From Sulfurospirillum sp964466465 (GTDB taxonomy: Bacteria > Campylobacterota > Campylobacteria > Campylobacterales > Sulfurospirillaceae), in assembly GCA_964466465.1 (NCBI GenBank), contig CAYXNJ010000016.1:1-44199 (forward strand): a stretch of 44,199 nucleotides of DNA. Direction: 5' to 3'. The notes under the pieces are model-generated. The model searched no databases. It worked only from the letters and a program-made list of their open reading frames with translations, and had not been told where the DNA came from. Made by a program: the position numbers and the translations under genes. Every line of letters starts with the position of its first letter. Position 1 is the first letter of the stretch. This document shows, one piece after another, positions 6,569 to 15,415 of the stretch.

Positions 6569-9118
6569 CTACTTGAGTTGTAGAAGTGTATTGAGCATTT
6601 CATCTGAGGTTGTAATCGTTTTTGAATTCGCTTGATACCCTCTTTGAATAACGATTAATTGGGTTAAAGAACGTGAAAGGTCAACGTTACTCATTTCCAG
6701 TGAGCTGGCTTGAACAAAGCCTTTACCACCTGTTGATGCAGCACCAATAACAGGATCACCAGAGTTCGATGTTTGGATAAATGTGTTACCACCATCGCTC
6801 TCTAAACCTTCATTATTGGTAAATTTAGCCATTGCCACTTGTGCAAGTCCAAAACTTCGACCGTTAGTAAAACTACCAATCAGTGTTCCTGTTTCATCAA
6901 CACGAATACCCGATAAATCTCCACCCGCATAACCATCTTGAGAAATACCAGATGTGTTTGAATCCTTGTCAAAACTGGTCATACCATCAAATTGACCAAT
7001 GGTTCCAAAACGAAGTTCTATATTTTGATTTGGAGTTGAACCATTATTTGCTGTATATGTTAAGTTTGTTGGTGTAAATGTCGCTAATGAACCATCTGAA
7101 TTAAAGCTGATTGTACCTGTAACAATGTTATCAGGTTGCTTAGTTGAACTTGCAGAGTTGATTTTACCAGGTTCTGGTACGCTAATTTGAACAGACCACT
7201 CTGTACCACCACTGTTAGTAAAGCCTGTTTTTGTAAATTCAAAACGAACGGTATGTTTTGAGCCCAGTGAGTCAAATACATCAATACTTGAAGCATGACT
7301 TGCTGCGTATATACCTTGTGAAGTTCTATAAGAAATTCCCGTTCCAAGAGCTCCTTGAAGTGCTCCCATGGAAGCCGAAAATTTTAGATTTTCACTGATG
7401 CCTGAAGAAGCATTTGTAAGTCCTGTAATAGAAATATAAAGTTCTTGCTTATTTTCATCTACTGTATTTACAACACCATTAAAAATAGTATTTATAGGTA
7501 ACGTTGGATTTACAGATGGAGCTGTAAGTGTTGCAGGAAGTTGAACACCACCACCTGCAAGTGTACCAACAGTAGCTCCTGCAGCATAAGCTGTATCAAC
7601 AGCAAGTGTAACACCATCAACAATAGTGCCAGCAGGTAGTGTTACACCACCTGTACCAACAGTAAATCCTCCTTTAAAGTCTGTACCTAAAGGAAATTGT
7701 CTTGCAGCAGCTAGTGTATATGGGTATGAAACAATATCACCATCATCTACATTAAATGCATCGCCTCCTGGATTACTGATTTGAAATTGTCCTTGATTAT
7801 TGACAACGACTTGAACACCATCATTTTTATTACTATCTGCAATTGTACTACCTGTCCATGCACCTGCTGTTGTTACATCACCAACACTTGAATCATAGTC
7901 AACAAACAGTCTGGCATCTGTTTGCATATAACTTCTTAAATCTTCTGTAGTTGTAAATGTTCGTGCTTTTGAGTCATCATATCCTGGAGTTGTTGGGCTA
8001 AATGATGAACTATAGGTATATTGATAAGCAGTGTTTACGATAGTACTAGAAAGTCCATTTACTGCATTTGCGGCATTGACCGTTAGCTTAATATTTTTCA
8101 TATTAGCTTCAGTGCCATTTTTATTGGTATTAACAAGTGTAATTTGGTTAGTTCCATTAAGTTGAGCTTGGACACCTGTTTTGTTTGTTTTTGCATTAAT
8201 AGCATTGATAACATCGCCAACGCTAGTGACAGAACCCGAAATGGTTTCACCATTTAGTGTTATATCTAAATTGCCAAATGCTGTAACATTGCCTGATGTC
8301 CATTTTGCTTCAGCATAACTGACCCACATACCTTGGCCATTACGTAGATTAAACGCATCCCCTGTCGCATTGAAAAGAACACCCATATCAAGTCCACGTT
8401 CTACAAGCTGTTTGCTGGTATCGTAATAGTTATCGAATGAGTCATTTTCATTATGAATTTCAGAGGCAGAAGTGCCTGCTGCTGAATCTTGAATTCCATC
8501 ACTATTTTTATCATACCAACCACTGTATTGGTCAAGCTGATAAATAGGTGATTTTTTAGTACCAACATTATCACCTGAGTCAAGGTTGGCTTTAATGGTA
8601 ATGTAGCCTGTATCATTTGCTGGGGTTGTAAGCCCTGGTGGAATGGTAATATTTCCAATAGGTGCTGTAGCATCTATTTCACCTGTTGTCGTATCTCTTA
8701 CCCATCCTTGGGCAATGTAACCATTGGCATCTGTGAAGTTACCATTGGCATCAAATGAAAAGTCACCGTTTCTGGAATATTTATAGGTTTTTCCACCATC
8801 AGGAGAAATAACAAAAAAGCCATCTCCTTGGATAGCAAGATCGGTATTCTTATCGGTGGTTTCAATAGAACCTTGTTTAAACATTTTTGTAACAGAACTA
8901 ATTTGTGTACCTAAACCAATTTGCATAGAGTTTTTACCACCAAGCTCGCCTTGCGGTGCAGTGGCAATTTTTGCTGTTTGACTTAAGAGATCAGAAAAAT
9001 TTGCTCTACTGTATTTAAAGCCGATGGTGTTAACATTTGCGATGTTATTACCTTCGACGTCCATTGCGATCTGGTGTGCCTGCAATCCGCTAACGCCGGC
9101 CCAGAGTGATCTCATCAT
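6569..9118 (-). CDS. flgE: Flagellar hook protein FlgE (large, main hook subunit)
   Basis: The 849-residue protein builds the flagellar hook joining rod and filament. It has the N-terminal axial-protein signature (MMRSLWAGVSGLQAHQIAMDVEGNNIANVNTIGFK) and the C-terminal helix SNVDLSRSLTQLIVIQRGYQ followed by ANSKTITTSDEML. The central D1/D2 region is greatly enlarged compared with about 400 residues in enterics, as in the roughly 840-residue Campylobacter jejuni hook protein. A stretch near residues 490-545 is repetitive and low-complexity, with successive PAGTIVDGVTLAVDTAYA and LPINTIFNGV-like units. It follows a smaller FlgE paralogue but has its own sigma-54 promoter directly upstream, consistent with class II flagellar expression. 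RBS AAGGAT precedes two adjacent ATGs. Confidence 0.93.
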   Translation of the reverse strand: MMRSLWAGVSGLQAHQIAMDVEGNNIANVNTIGFKYSRANFSDLLSQTAKIATAPQGELGGKNSMQIGLGTQISSVTKMFKQGSIETTDKNTDLAIQGDGFFVISPDGGKTYKYSRNGDFSFDANGNFTDANGYIAQGWVRDTTTGEIDATAPIGNITIPPGLTTPANDTGYITIKANLDSGDNVGTKKSPIYQLDQYSGWYDKNSDGIQDSAAGTSASEIHNENDSFDNYYDTSKQLVERGLDMGVLFNATGDAFNLRNGQGMWVSYAEAKWTSGNVTAFGNLDITLNGETISGSVTSVGDVINAINAKTNKTGVQAQLNGTNQITLVNTNKNGTEANMKNIKLTVNAANAVNGLSSTIVNTAYQYTYSSSFSPTTPGYDDSKARTFTTTEDLRSYMQTDARLFVDYDSSVGDVTTAGAWTGSTIADSNKNDGVQVVVNNQGQFQISNPGGDAFNVDDGDIVSYPYTLAAARQFPLGTDFKGGFTVGTGGVTLPAGTIVDGVTLAVDTAYAAGATVGTLAGGGVQLPATLTAPSVNPTLPINTIFNGVVNTVDENKQELYISITGLTNASSGISENLKFSASMGALQGALGTGISYRTSQGIYAASHASSIDVFDSLGSKHTVRFEFTKTGFTNSGGTEWSVQISVPEPGKINSASSTKQPDNIVTGTISFNSDGSLATFTPTNLTYTANNGSTPNQNIELRFGTIGQFDGMTSFDKDSNTSGISQDGYAGGDLSGIRVDETGTLIGSFTNGRSFGLAQVAMAKFTNNEGLESDGGNTFIQTSNSGDPVIGAASTGGKGFVQASSLEMSNVDLSRSLTQLIVIQRGYQANSKTITTSDEMLNTLLQLK

Positions 9119-9173
9119 AGCATATCCTTTATAAAGTTACTTTTTATTATCTTAAAAACTGTAAAAAATAAAA

Positions 9174-9187
9174 GCAATTTTTATTCC
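9174..9187 (-). promoter_or_regulatory. Sigma-54 promoter for flgE
   Basis: On the minus strand TTGGAATAAAAATTGCTT carries the sigma-54 core GG (9187-9186), exactly ten bases, then GC (9175-9174). Transcription would start near 9162, about 43 bases before the flgE ATG. Sigma-54 (RpoN with FlgR) control of hook genes is established in Campylobacter and Helicobacter. Confidence 0.85.
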
Positions 9188-9200
9188 AAATTTGAGTGTA

Positions 9201-10964
9201 TTATCGCTTCATATTAATAGCATTTTGAAGTAGTTCATCACTGGTTGTAATCCCTTTTGAACTCGCAGTAAAGGCTTTTTGGACAACAATAAGCTCGGTT
9301 AATGCTGTTGCCATACTGACATTACTCCCTTCTAATTTATGGTTGAGTATTTTTGAGCCTATAGTACTTTCTCCATTTTTATCGGTATAAAAAATGGCTT
9401 TTCCACTGTTGGAAGATTCTTCAAAGAGATTGGATGAAGCGGGATTTAGTCCTTGGTCGTTTTGAAAATGATAAATGGCAACTTTTGCGATAGCAGAACT
9501 TTTGCCGTTACTAAATTCAGCAACAATATTTCCATTTCCATCCATGCCATAACCTTTTAAAAAGCCTTCTGGTGATCCATTGGCACTGGCACTATTACCT
9601 TTTTTTATGGTTGTACTAGAAATAAGCCCATCGTAATTACCTAGTGTTCCAAGATTTAATTCTAAAGATGTTCCACTATTTGAAAGCGAACCTATTGAAT
9701 TTGTTAACAATTGTCCTGCACCACCAAAGGTTAAAACACCTGTTTGGCTATCAACAATTTCATAGACTTTGTTATCGGTTGTATTGACGTAATACTGTTC
9801 TGGATCATATATTTTTGTTACAGTATGTGTGGTTGTATTGACATTATAAACAGAAGGATCATAGGTTTTTGTTGGGTCATATTGTTCAATCGTATAGTCT
9901 TCGTAATAACTTAAAATTTTGACATCAGCATCCCACGTTGTACCCGAAGTTCCCTGTGGAACTCGTTTTGTAAATGTCATATCTACAATGTCTTTATTTC
10001 CATCAGGGGCAATAATTCCAGTAGAAAAATGTTCTACATTTGCAACTTCTTGTATGGATTTAACCGTAACACTTGCAGTGAGTGCTGAGGTGGTATCTAA
10101 ACTACTCACATCATAATTTGAAATATTCCAATTGTTTGAAGCATCCAATTGTGTCGTAGTTGTAACCGTTTTTCCATTGGCATCGGTGAGTGTTACAAAA
10201 ACAGTATCGCCTTGTTTAGGGTTTTGTAAAGCAGTTGTATTATTCGTAGTTCCTGATAAATTGACTTTTCCAAGGGTCGCTGTAACGCTTGATGTAAAAT
10301 CAGCTGTAGATAATGGTACGGTAACAGCATCTGTTTTTACAGTAGGATCAAGGTTAGCAGCATAAGAGACTTTAGAAGTAGCAATAGGAGGATAGTATAA
10401 AAAATCAGGTAACGTAACTTTTGTTTGTCCTCCAATGTTTCCAAGAGGAACATCACCCATCCAGTTTACAGCATAAGGTGTGGCTTGGGTTTGAGTGGTT
10501 CCCTTATAGTACGTACCAAACTTAGCCATCGTTTCAGCATTTAAGGTTGTTGGAGAAATGTTATTGCCTGATGTTGCAAGAAGGTAATTACCATTAGGAT
10601 CGGTTAAATTGCCTTGTGCATCGATTGAAAATTCTCCTGCTCTTGTATAATATATTTTATTATTTTGTCCTTGAACACCAAACCATCCATCGCCTTGAAT
10701 AGCTAAATCAAAAGCATTATCGGTATTTTGAAAAATACCTTGGTTCATATTAAACGATGTTGTTTGACTGTGAGAGCCAAGACCTATATCGTTAGAAAAA
10801 GAGGCAAAAGTTCCTGCGAGTGTTGCAGCAAAATGTGACGCAATTTCAGGAGTACTTCCTTTAAATCCTATGGTATTAATATTTGCAATATTATTTGCTT
10901 GAACATCCATCGCAAACTGATAAGATTTCGCTCCAGAAATACTGTTATAGAATGAACTATTCAT
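9201..10964 (-). CDS. FlgE paralogue, hook/hook-basal-body protein next to flgD
   Basis: A 587-residue flagellar axial protein of the FlgE family. The N-terminus (SISGAKSYQFAMDVQANNIANINTIGFK) and C-terminus (SNVSMATALTELIVVQKAF followed by TASSKGITTSDELL) are the conserved coiled-coil halves shared with hook and rod proteins. It corresponds in position and size to the C. jejuni gene after flgD (545 residues), a second FlgE distinct from the main hook subunit. A small internal repeat, YDPSVYNVNTTTHTV then YDPEQYYVNTTDNKV, lies near residues 370-405. It is 17 bases downstream of flgD, so it belongs to the fliK-flgD operon. Whether it forms part of the hook, cap or proximal rod cannot be told from sequence. 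Confidence 0.85.
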   Translation of the reverse strand: MNSSFYNSISGAKSYQFAMDVQANNIANINTIGFKGSTPEIASHFAATLAGTFASFSNDIGLGSHSQTTSFNMNQGIFQNTDNAFDLAIQGDGWFGVQGQNNKIYYTRAGEFSIDAQGNLTDPNGNYLLATSGNNISPTTLNAETMAKFGTYYKGTTQTQATPYAVNWMGDVPLGNIGGQTKVTLPDFLYYPPIATSKVSYAANLDPTVKTDAVTVPLSTADFTSSVTATLGKVNLSGTTNNTTALQNPKQGDTVFVTLTDANGKTVTTTTQLDASNNWNISNYDVSSLDTTSALTASVTVKSIQEVANVEHFSTGIIAPDGNKDIVDMTFTKRVPQGTSGTTWDADVKILSYYEDYTIEQYDPTKTYDPSVYNVNTTTHTVTKIYDPEQYYVNTTDNKVYEIVDSQTGVLTFGGAGQLLTNSIGSLSNSGTSLELNLGTLGNYDGLISSTTIKKGNSASANGSPEGFLKGYGMDGNGNIVAEFSNGKSSAIAKVAIYHFQNDQGLNPASSNLFEESSNSGKAIFYTDKNGESTIGSKILNHKLEGSNVSMATALTELIVVQKAFTASSKGITTSDELLQNAINMKR

Positions 10965-10981
10965 CGTATTAGCCTCTATTT

Positions 10982-11674
10982 TTATGATTTTTCATAAAAT
11001 TCAATAATGTCGCTGAGAGGATAGTAGGTTGATCCCAATTTAACATAAGAATCACCATCTTCATAACGTATGGATTCAACAGGGTAAACACCAAATTGTG
11101 TTGTTTGTGATGCTCCTGTTGAATCTATATAGTCTGCAGTCACGCTATAATATCCATCTTTTAGTTGTTCACCATCTTTATCGACACCATCCCATTTAAA
11201 AGCAACAACACCGCTTTTACCTGCAGCAGTATCTCCAAGATCAACCGTTTGAACAGTATTTCCATTGGCATCTTTAATCGTAAGTGTTCCATCTTTAATT
11301 TCTTTTGGGAAATAAACTTCATATTCTGCTTTACTATCTTCGAGTTTAATAGCGTTATAACCTAAGCTTGCCATTTTCCCAATGACAGAGGTTGAGTTTG
11401 CATTAACGGTTTGTTTCAACTGAGCGGAGAGGTCAGATAGTGCTTTATTGGTATTTTCAGACGCCTCAAGTGAAGAGAGTTGCGCTGTTTGCGTTAGAAT
11501 TTTATCACTATCCATTGGGCTTGTTGGATCTTGATGTTGAAGTTCAACAAGTAAGAGTTTTAAAAAGTCATCTTTACCTAGAACGTCAGCAGAACCTGTT
11601 TTAGAAGTGCTCGTTGTGGTTGTTGAACTTGTTGATGATGATCCTGAAATAAGATTTTCATATCCTGTTGCCAT
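10982..11674 (-). CDS. flgD: Flagellar hook assembly (cap) protein FlgD
   Basis: FlgD is the scaffolding cap that allows FlgE to polymerise and leaves when the hook is complete. The N-terminal signature LGKDDFLKLLLVELQHQDPTSPMDSDKILTQTAQLSSLE spans about residues 33-72 and is diagnostic. The middle holds a FlgD Ig-like/tudor region (GTLTIKDANGNTVQTVDLG, VAFKWDGVDKDGEQLKDGYY). Length is 230 residues, typical for the family. It lies between fliK (15 bases upstream) and the FlgE paralogue in one transcription unit. Confidence 0.95.
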   Translation of the reverse strand: MATGYENLISGSSSTSSTTTTSTSKTGSADVLGKDDFLKLLLVELQHQDPTSPMDSDKILTQTAQLSSLEASENTNKALSDLSAQLKQTVNANSTSVIGKMASLGYNAIKLEDSKAEYEVYFPKEIKDGTLTIKDANGNTVQTVDLGDTAAGKSGVVAFKWDGVDKDGEQLKDGYYSVTADYIDSTGASQTTQFGVYPVESIRYEDGDSYVKLGSTYYPLSDIIEFYEKS

Positions 11675-11689
11675 GATGTATCCTTTAAA

Positions 11690-13318
11690 TTATACGTATT
11701 GAGGAATGACGATTTCTAAAAGTGCTGTCTCTTCCTCCGGGGTGTCTGTGGTAAACTCATCAAAGTTTCCACTACGATTTTTTTGGTTGTGTTGCGCTTG
11801 TTCTTTGTTGTTTTGATCACTAAAATTCATCTCTAAATTGGTAAAACCCATATTGATAAGTGCACTTTTTACATCGTTTTGATTTTGTGTAAAGAGTGAC
11901 ATAGTACTTGTGTTAGAAGAGATATTTACATGTAAATTATTGCCTCGCGTCAATAAAGTAACATCAACGTCCCCCAAACTTTTAGGGCTTAAAGAGAGTT
12001 CAACTTTCATAATAGGTGGTTTATACGCTTCTATTTTTTCTCTAAGATCATTTGCAAATTGATTGAGACTTTCTTTAACAGCTACTGTTTTAGAAGTTAT
12101 ATCTTGTTTTAGGGTTGTTTTGACATCATTTTTGACATCAATCGTCGTTTGTGTTTCATCTGTAGAAGTTGTTTGCGTTTGTGTTTCTTCTTTCGTCACT
12201 ATTTTTTGGGTTTGTGCTACTTCTTCTTCAGCTGCTTCATCAGAGACTTCATCTGTTTTTATAGTTTTTAGAACGGTTTCAAGATGCGTTTCTTCTGCAT
12301 TTGTTTCATCTTCTGCTTTAACAGGATTAACGCGCGTTATTGCTACTTGAACAGGCTCTTCCTCTACAATAACATTTGTTTGAATAGGTGTCTTAACTTT
12401 TTTAGTCTCATTGGTGTTGGCTACTTTTTGAATAACACTTTCAAGTGGTTTTGTTAAAACTTCTTCAACAACTTCTTCAACAACTTGTGTTGTAGTAATG
12501 ACATTTTGTTGCTTTTCATTTACTTGAAGTGGTTCACTTTTAATAAGTGTTTCTATAGCATCGTTTTCATTTACAAGATCACTATTTTGTGTGGTTTTTG
12601 TATCAATTTTTGGCTCTGTTTTCATCTCTTTAGAAATAAGTTCACTTAAAATAGACGTAGTAGGTGCAGGCGTTGTTGACTGCGTTGGTTGTTTTTCTAA
12701 AAGATTGATCACATTTGAAGCGGGTGTAGGTAGTGTTGCATCACTTTCAAGGGTATTTTGTGCTGTGTTTAAGGCGGTTTGAAGATCATCGAAAAAATTA
12801 TTTTGTGCTAATGTTGGAAATTTAGTTTGAAGACTTTCCAACGTTTCTGTAGAAATAGAAAGTTTTTCTAAACCTAGATTGTATTTTTGCGATAAGTCCA
12901 TCAAGTCACTCACACTTTTAACACTTGCAAATTCTTGACGTGTTGCATCACTCGCAAGTAATTTCTCTAAAGTAGGAGACGCATTGAGTGTTGGAAATGT
13001 TGTTGTATTTGGATCTTGTTGTAGTGCATTTACAACACTAAGAAGGTCTTCTAAAAGGTGTTCATCAATACTTTTAGCTTCTTGTTCAGTGGTAACAATA
13101 TCTAAAGTACCTTCTCCTCCTACCGTTACTATTGGAAGTTCTTGTGTGAATTCATTCAGTGCTGTTTGCTCATTTTCTTTGGTATATTGACCAAGAATCA
13201 TTGAAAAAAAACTTTCTGAAAATGAACCGTCACCGCTTTGGCTTTTAGCTATTTCAGTTGTTGAAGGCGCAAGAGTTACAGGAGCTGGAGCCTGAACAAA
13301 GGGGAGGATATCTTGCAT
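11690..13318 (-). CDS. fliK: Flagellar hook-length control protein FliK
   Basis: FliK is the secreted ruler that measures the hook and switches the export gate to filament substrates. The C-terminal hook-length control domain shows PPIMKVELSLSPKSLGDVDVTL and a following NLHVNISSNTSTMSLFTQNQNDVKSALINMGF region, at about residues 430-500 of 542. The long middle is acidic and Thr/Glu-rich with low complexity, as expected for a ruler. The frame extends to an ATG at 13360, but a sigma-54 promoter predicts transcription starting near 13356. The ATG at 13318 (MQDILPF, preceded by TAAGGCAACGG) is therefore the likelier start. It is the first gene of fliK-flgD-flgE paralogue. Confidence 0.88.
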   Translation of the reverse strand: MQDILPFVQAPAPVTLAPSTTEIAKSQSGDGSFSESFFSMILGQYTKENEQTALNEFTQELPIVTVGGEGTLDIVTTEQEAKSIDEHLLEDLLSVVNALQQDPNTTTFPTLNASPTLEKLLASDATRQEFASVKSVSDLMDLSQKYNLGLEKLSISTETLESLQTKFPTLAQNNFFDDLQTALNTAQNTLESDATLPTPASNVINLLEKQPTQSTTPAPTTSILSELISKEMKTEPKIDTKTTQNSDLVNENDAIETLIKSEPLQVNEKQQNVITTTQVVEEVVEEVLTKPLESVIQKVANTNETKKVKTPIQTNVIVEEEPVQVAITRVNPVKAEDETNAEETHLETVLKTIKTDEVSDEAAEEEVAQTQKIVTKEETQTQTTSTDETQTTIDVKNDVKTTLKQDITSKTVAVKESLNQFANDLREKIEAYKPPIMKVELSLSPKSLGDVDVTLLTRGNNLHVNISSNTSTMSLFTQNQNDVKSALINMGFTNLEMNFSDQNNKEQAQHNQKNRSGNFDEFTTDTPEEETALLEIVIPQYV

Positions 13319-13367
13319 TGCCGTTGCCTTAATATTTATTTTGGAGATAATTCCACGCATTTAACAA

Positions 13368-13381
13368 GCAATACTCATTCC
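13368..13381 (-). promoter_or_regulatory. Sigma-54 promoter for fliK-flgD operon
   Basis: The minus strand reads TGGAATGAGTATTGCTT, with GG at 13381-13380, exactly ten bases, and GC at 13369-13368. The predicted start of transcription is near 13356, downstream of the first in-frame ATG (13360), which supports moving the fliK start to 13318. Confidence 0.82.
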
Positions 13382-13447
13382 ATTTTAAAAAATTGATACC
13401 CAAATGGGTTTTCATATAAGGCTATTTTAATTTTAGTAAGAACGTGG

Positions 13448-13453
13448 TATAAT
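13448..13453 (+). promoter_or_regulatory. typA -10 box
   Basis: A perfect TATAAT preceded by T-rich sequence (TTTTAATTTTAG near 13425) lies 82 bases before the typA start. This is the housekeeping promoter pattern of Campylobacterota and leaves a leader of about 75 bases. Confidence 0.5.
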
Positions 13454-13534
13454 GAAGCATATTTACTTCATCAAACTACACCAATCACGTACGTTTTATA
13501 AGATGTAAAAGTTAAAGTTTACGAGGAGAATTTT

Positions 13535-15334
13535 TTGCAAGAGTTTAGAAATATTGCCGTGATCGCGCACGTTGATCACGGAAAAACGACCTTAGTTGAT
13601 GAGCTGTTAAAACAATCAGGAACCTTTACAGCACATCAAAAAGTTGAAGAAAGAGCAATGGATAGTAACGATCTTGAAAAAGAGCGTGGTATTACCATCC
13701 TTTCTAAAAATACAGCGATTCGTTATAAAGATACAAAAATTAACATTATCGACACTCCAGGCCACGCCGACTTTGGTGGTGAGGTTGAGCGTGTTTTAAA
13801 AATGGTTGACGGTGTTTTGCTTCTTGTTGATGCACAAGAAGGTGTTATGCCACAAACAAAATTCGTTGTTAAAAAAGCATTGAGTCTTGGTCTTTGCCCG
13901 ATTGTTGTTGTCAATAAAATTGACAAACCAGCGGCAGATCCAGATCGTGTGGTAGATGAAGTGTTTGACCTTTTAGTAGCCCTTGGTGCGAATGAAAACC
14001 AACTTGAATTTCCTATTGTTTATGCTGCGGCTAAAGAGGGTTATGCAAAACACAATATGAGTGATGAGAATAAAAACCTTGAACCTCTTTTTGAAACCAT
14101 CATCAAGCATGTTCCAACGCCTTCAGGTAAACCAGAAAATCCTCTTCAACTTCAAGTCTTTACACTTGACTACGATAACTATGTTGGTAAAATTGGTATT
14201 GCACGTATTTTTAATGGAACGATTAAGAAAAATGAGACTGTTTTATTGGCAAAAGCCGATGGTGAGCAAATTCGTGGACGTGTTTCAAAATTGATCGGTT
14301 TTCATGGTTTAGAGAGAATTGACATCAATGAAGCAGAAAGTGGCGACATCGTAGCGGTTGCAGGTTTTGAGACACTTGACGTGGGTGATAGCCTTGTTGA
14401 TCCAAGTAACCCTATGCCACTGGATCCATTGCATATTGAAGAGCCAACTCTTTCGGTTGTTTTTGCCGTTAATGATTCTCCATTTGCAGGACTTGATGGT
14501 AAGTTTGTTACTTCAAACAAAATCGCAGAGCGTTTAGAGTCTGAGATGAAAACCAACATCGCGATGAAATACGAGAGTGCAGGCGAGGGTAAATTCAAAG
14601 TTTCAGGTCGTGGCGAGCTTCAAATCACCATCTTGGCTGAGAACATGAGACGTGAAGGTTTTGAGTTCTCTCTTGGTCGTCCAGAGGTTATCGTTAGAGA
14701 AGAGAATGGTGTTAAAATGGAGCCATTTGAACACTTAGTTATCGATGTACCAGATGAATTTACGGGTGCTGTTATTGAAAAATTAGGTCGTAAAAAAGCA
14801 GAAATGAAAGCGATGAACCCAACAGGCGATGGTCAAACCAGAATTGAGTTTGAAATTCCTGCGCGTGGACTTATTGGTTTCCGTGGCCAGTTCTTGACCG
14901 ATACCAAAGGTGAGGGTGTTATGAACCACTCATTCTTAGAATTCCGCCCACTGAGTGGTGAAGTAGAACACCGTAAAAATGGTGCTCTTGTTTCTATGGA
15001 GACTGGAACAGCAATGGGTTATTCACTTTTCAGCTTACAAGAGCGTGGTGTTCTTTTCCTTGATGCGCAGACAAAAGTCTATTCAGGTATGATTATTGGT
15101 GAGCATTCACGTCCTAATGACCTTGATGTTAACCCTATTAAAGGTAAGCCTCAAAGCAACGTTAGAAGTAGTGGTGCCGATGAAGCGATTAAACTCGTTC
15201 CACCACGTAAAATGAACCTTGAGTTAGCACTTGAGTGGATTGAAAACGATGAATTGGTTGAAGTTACACCTATTAACATTCGTATTCGTAAAAAATACCT
15301 TGATCCAACCGTACGTAAACGTATGAGTCGTTAA
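13535..15334 (+). CDS. typA: Ribosome-associated translational GTPase TypA/BipA
   Basis: TypA/BipA is an EF-G-like GTPase that acts on ribosomes in assembly and stress adaptation. The G domain motifs are all visible: AHVDHGKTTL (G1, residue 10), ERGITI (G2), DTPGHADFGGEVERV (G3), NKID (G4). EF-G-like domains follow and then the BipA-specific C-terminal region (GRGELQITILAENMRREGFE, RGLIGFRGQFLTDTKGEG, and a basic KKYLDPTVRKRMSR tail). Length 599 is normal. The start is a TTG at 13535 with GAGGAG about seven bases upstream; no better start is available before the conserved N-terminus. It is divergent from fliK and followed by a hairpin. Confidence 0.97.
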   Translation: MQEFRNIAVIAHVDHGKTTLVDELLKQSGTFTAHQKVEERAMDSNDLEKERGITILSKNTAIRYKDTKINIIDTPGHADFGGEVERVLKMVDGVLLLVDAQEGVMPQTKFVVKKALSLGLCPIVVVNKIDKPAADPDRVVDEVFDLLVALGANENQLEFPIVYAAAKEGYAKHNMSDENKNLEPLFETIIKHVPTPSGKPENPLQLQVFTLDYDNYVGKIGIARIFNGTIKKNETVLLAKADGEQIRGRVSKLIGFHGLERIDINEAESGDIVAVAGFETLDVGDSLVDPSNPMPLDPLHIEEPTLSVVFAVNDSPFAGLDGKFVTSNKIAERLESEMKTNIAMKYESAGEGKFKVSGRGELQITILAENMRREGFEFSLGRPEVIVREENGVKMEPFEHLVIDVPDEFTGAVIEKLGRKKAEMKAMNPTGDGQTRIEFEIPARGLIGFRGQFLTDTKGEGVMNHSFLEFRPLSGEVEHRKNGALVSMETGTAMGYSLFSLQERGVLFLDAQTKVYSGMIIGEHSRPNDLDVNPIKGKPQSNVRSSGADEAIKLVPPRKMNLELALEWIENDELVEVTPINIRIRKKYLDPTVRKRMSR

Positions 15335-15353
15335 GAAACTTTTTCATGTCAAA

Positions 15354-15381
15354 GATTTTGCCACTTTATAGTGGCAAAATC
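15354..15381 (+). terminator. 11-bp stem-loop after typA, overlapping lemA promoter
   Basis: GATTTTGCCAC (15354-15364) and GTGGCAAAATC (15371-15381) pair perfectly around TTTATA. It lies about 20 bases after the typA stop. There is no U tract, and the right arm fills the -35 region of the following promoter. Confidence 0.6.
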
Positions 15382-15382
15382 G

Positions 15383-15388
15383 TATAAT
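15383..15388 (+). promoter_or_regulatory. lemA -10 box
   Basis: TATAAT starts two bases after the typA hairpin and 33 bases before the lemA ATG, predicting a leader of roughly 20 bases that contains AAAGGAG. Confidence 0.5.
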
Positions 15389-15415
15389 ACTTCTGAACAA
15401 TACAAAGGAGTTATT

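Noticed and set aside
12063..12350. Long plus-strand frames opposite fliK
   Set aside because: They mirror the Thr/Glu-rich low-complexity region of FliK on the opposite strand and read as Ser/Val-rich noise without a start context.
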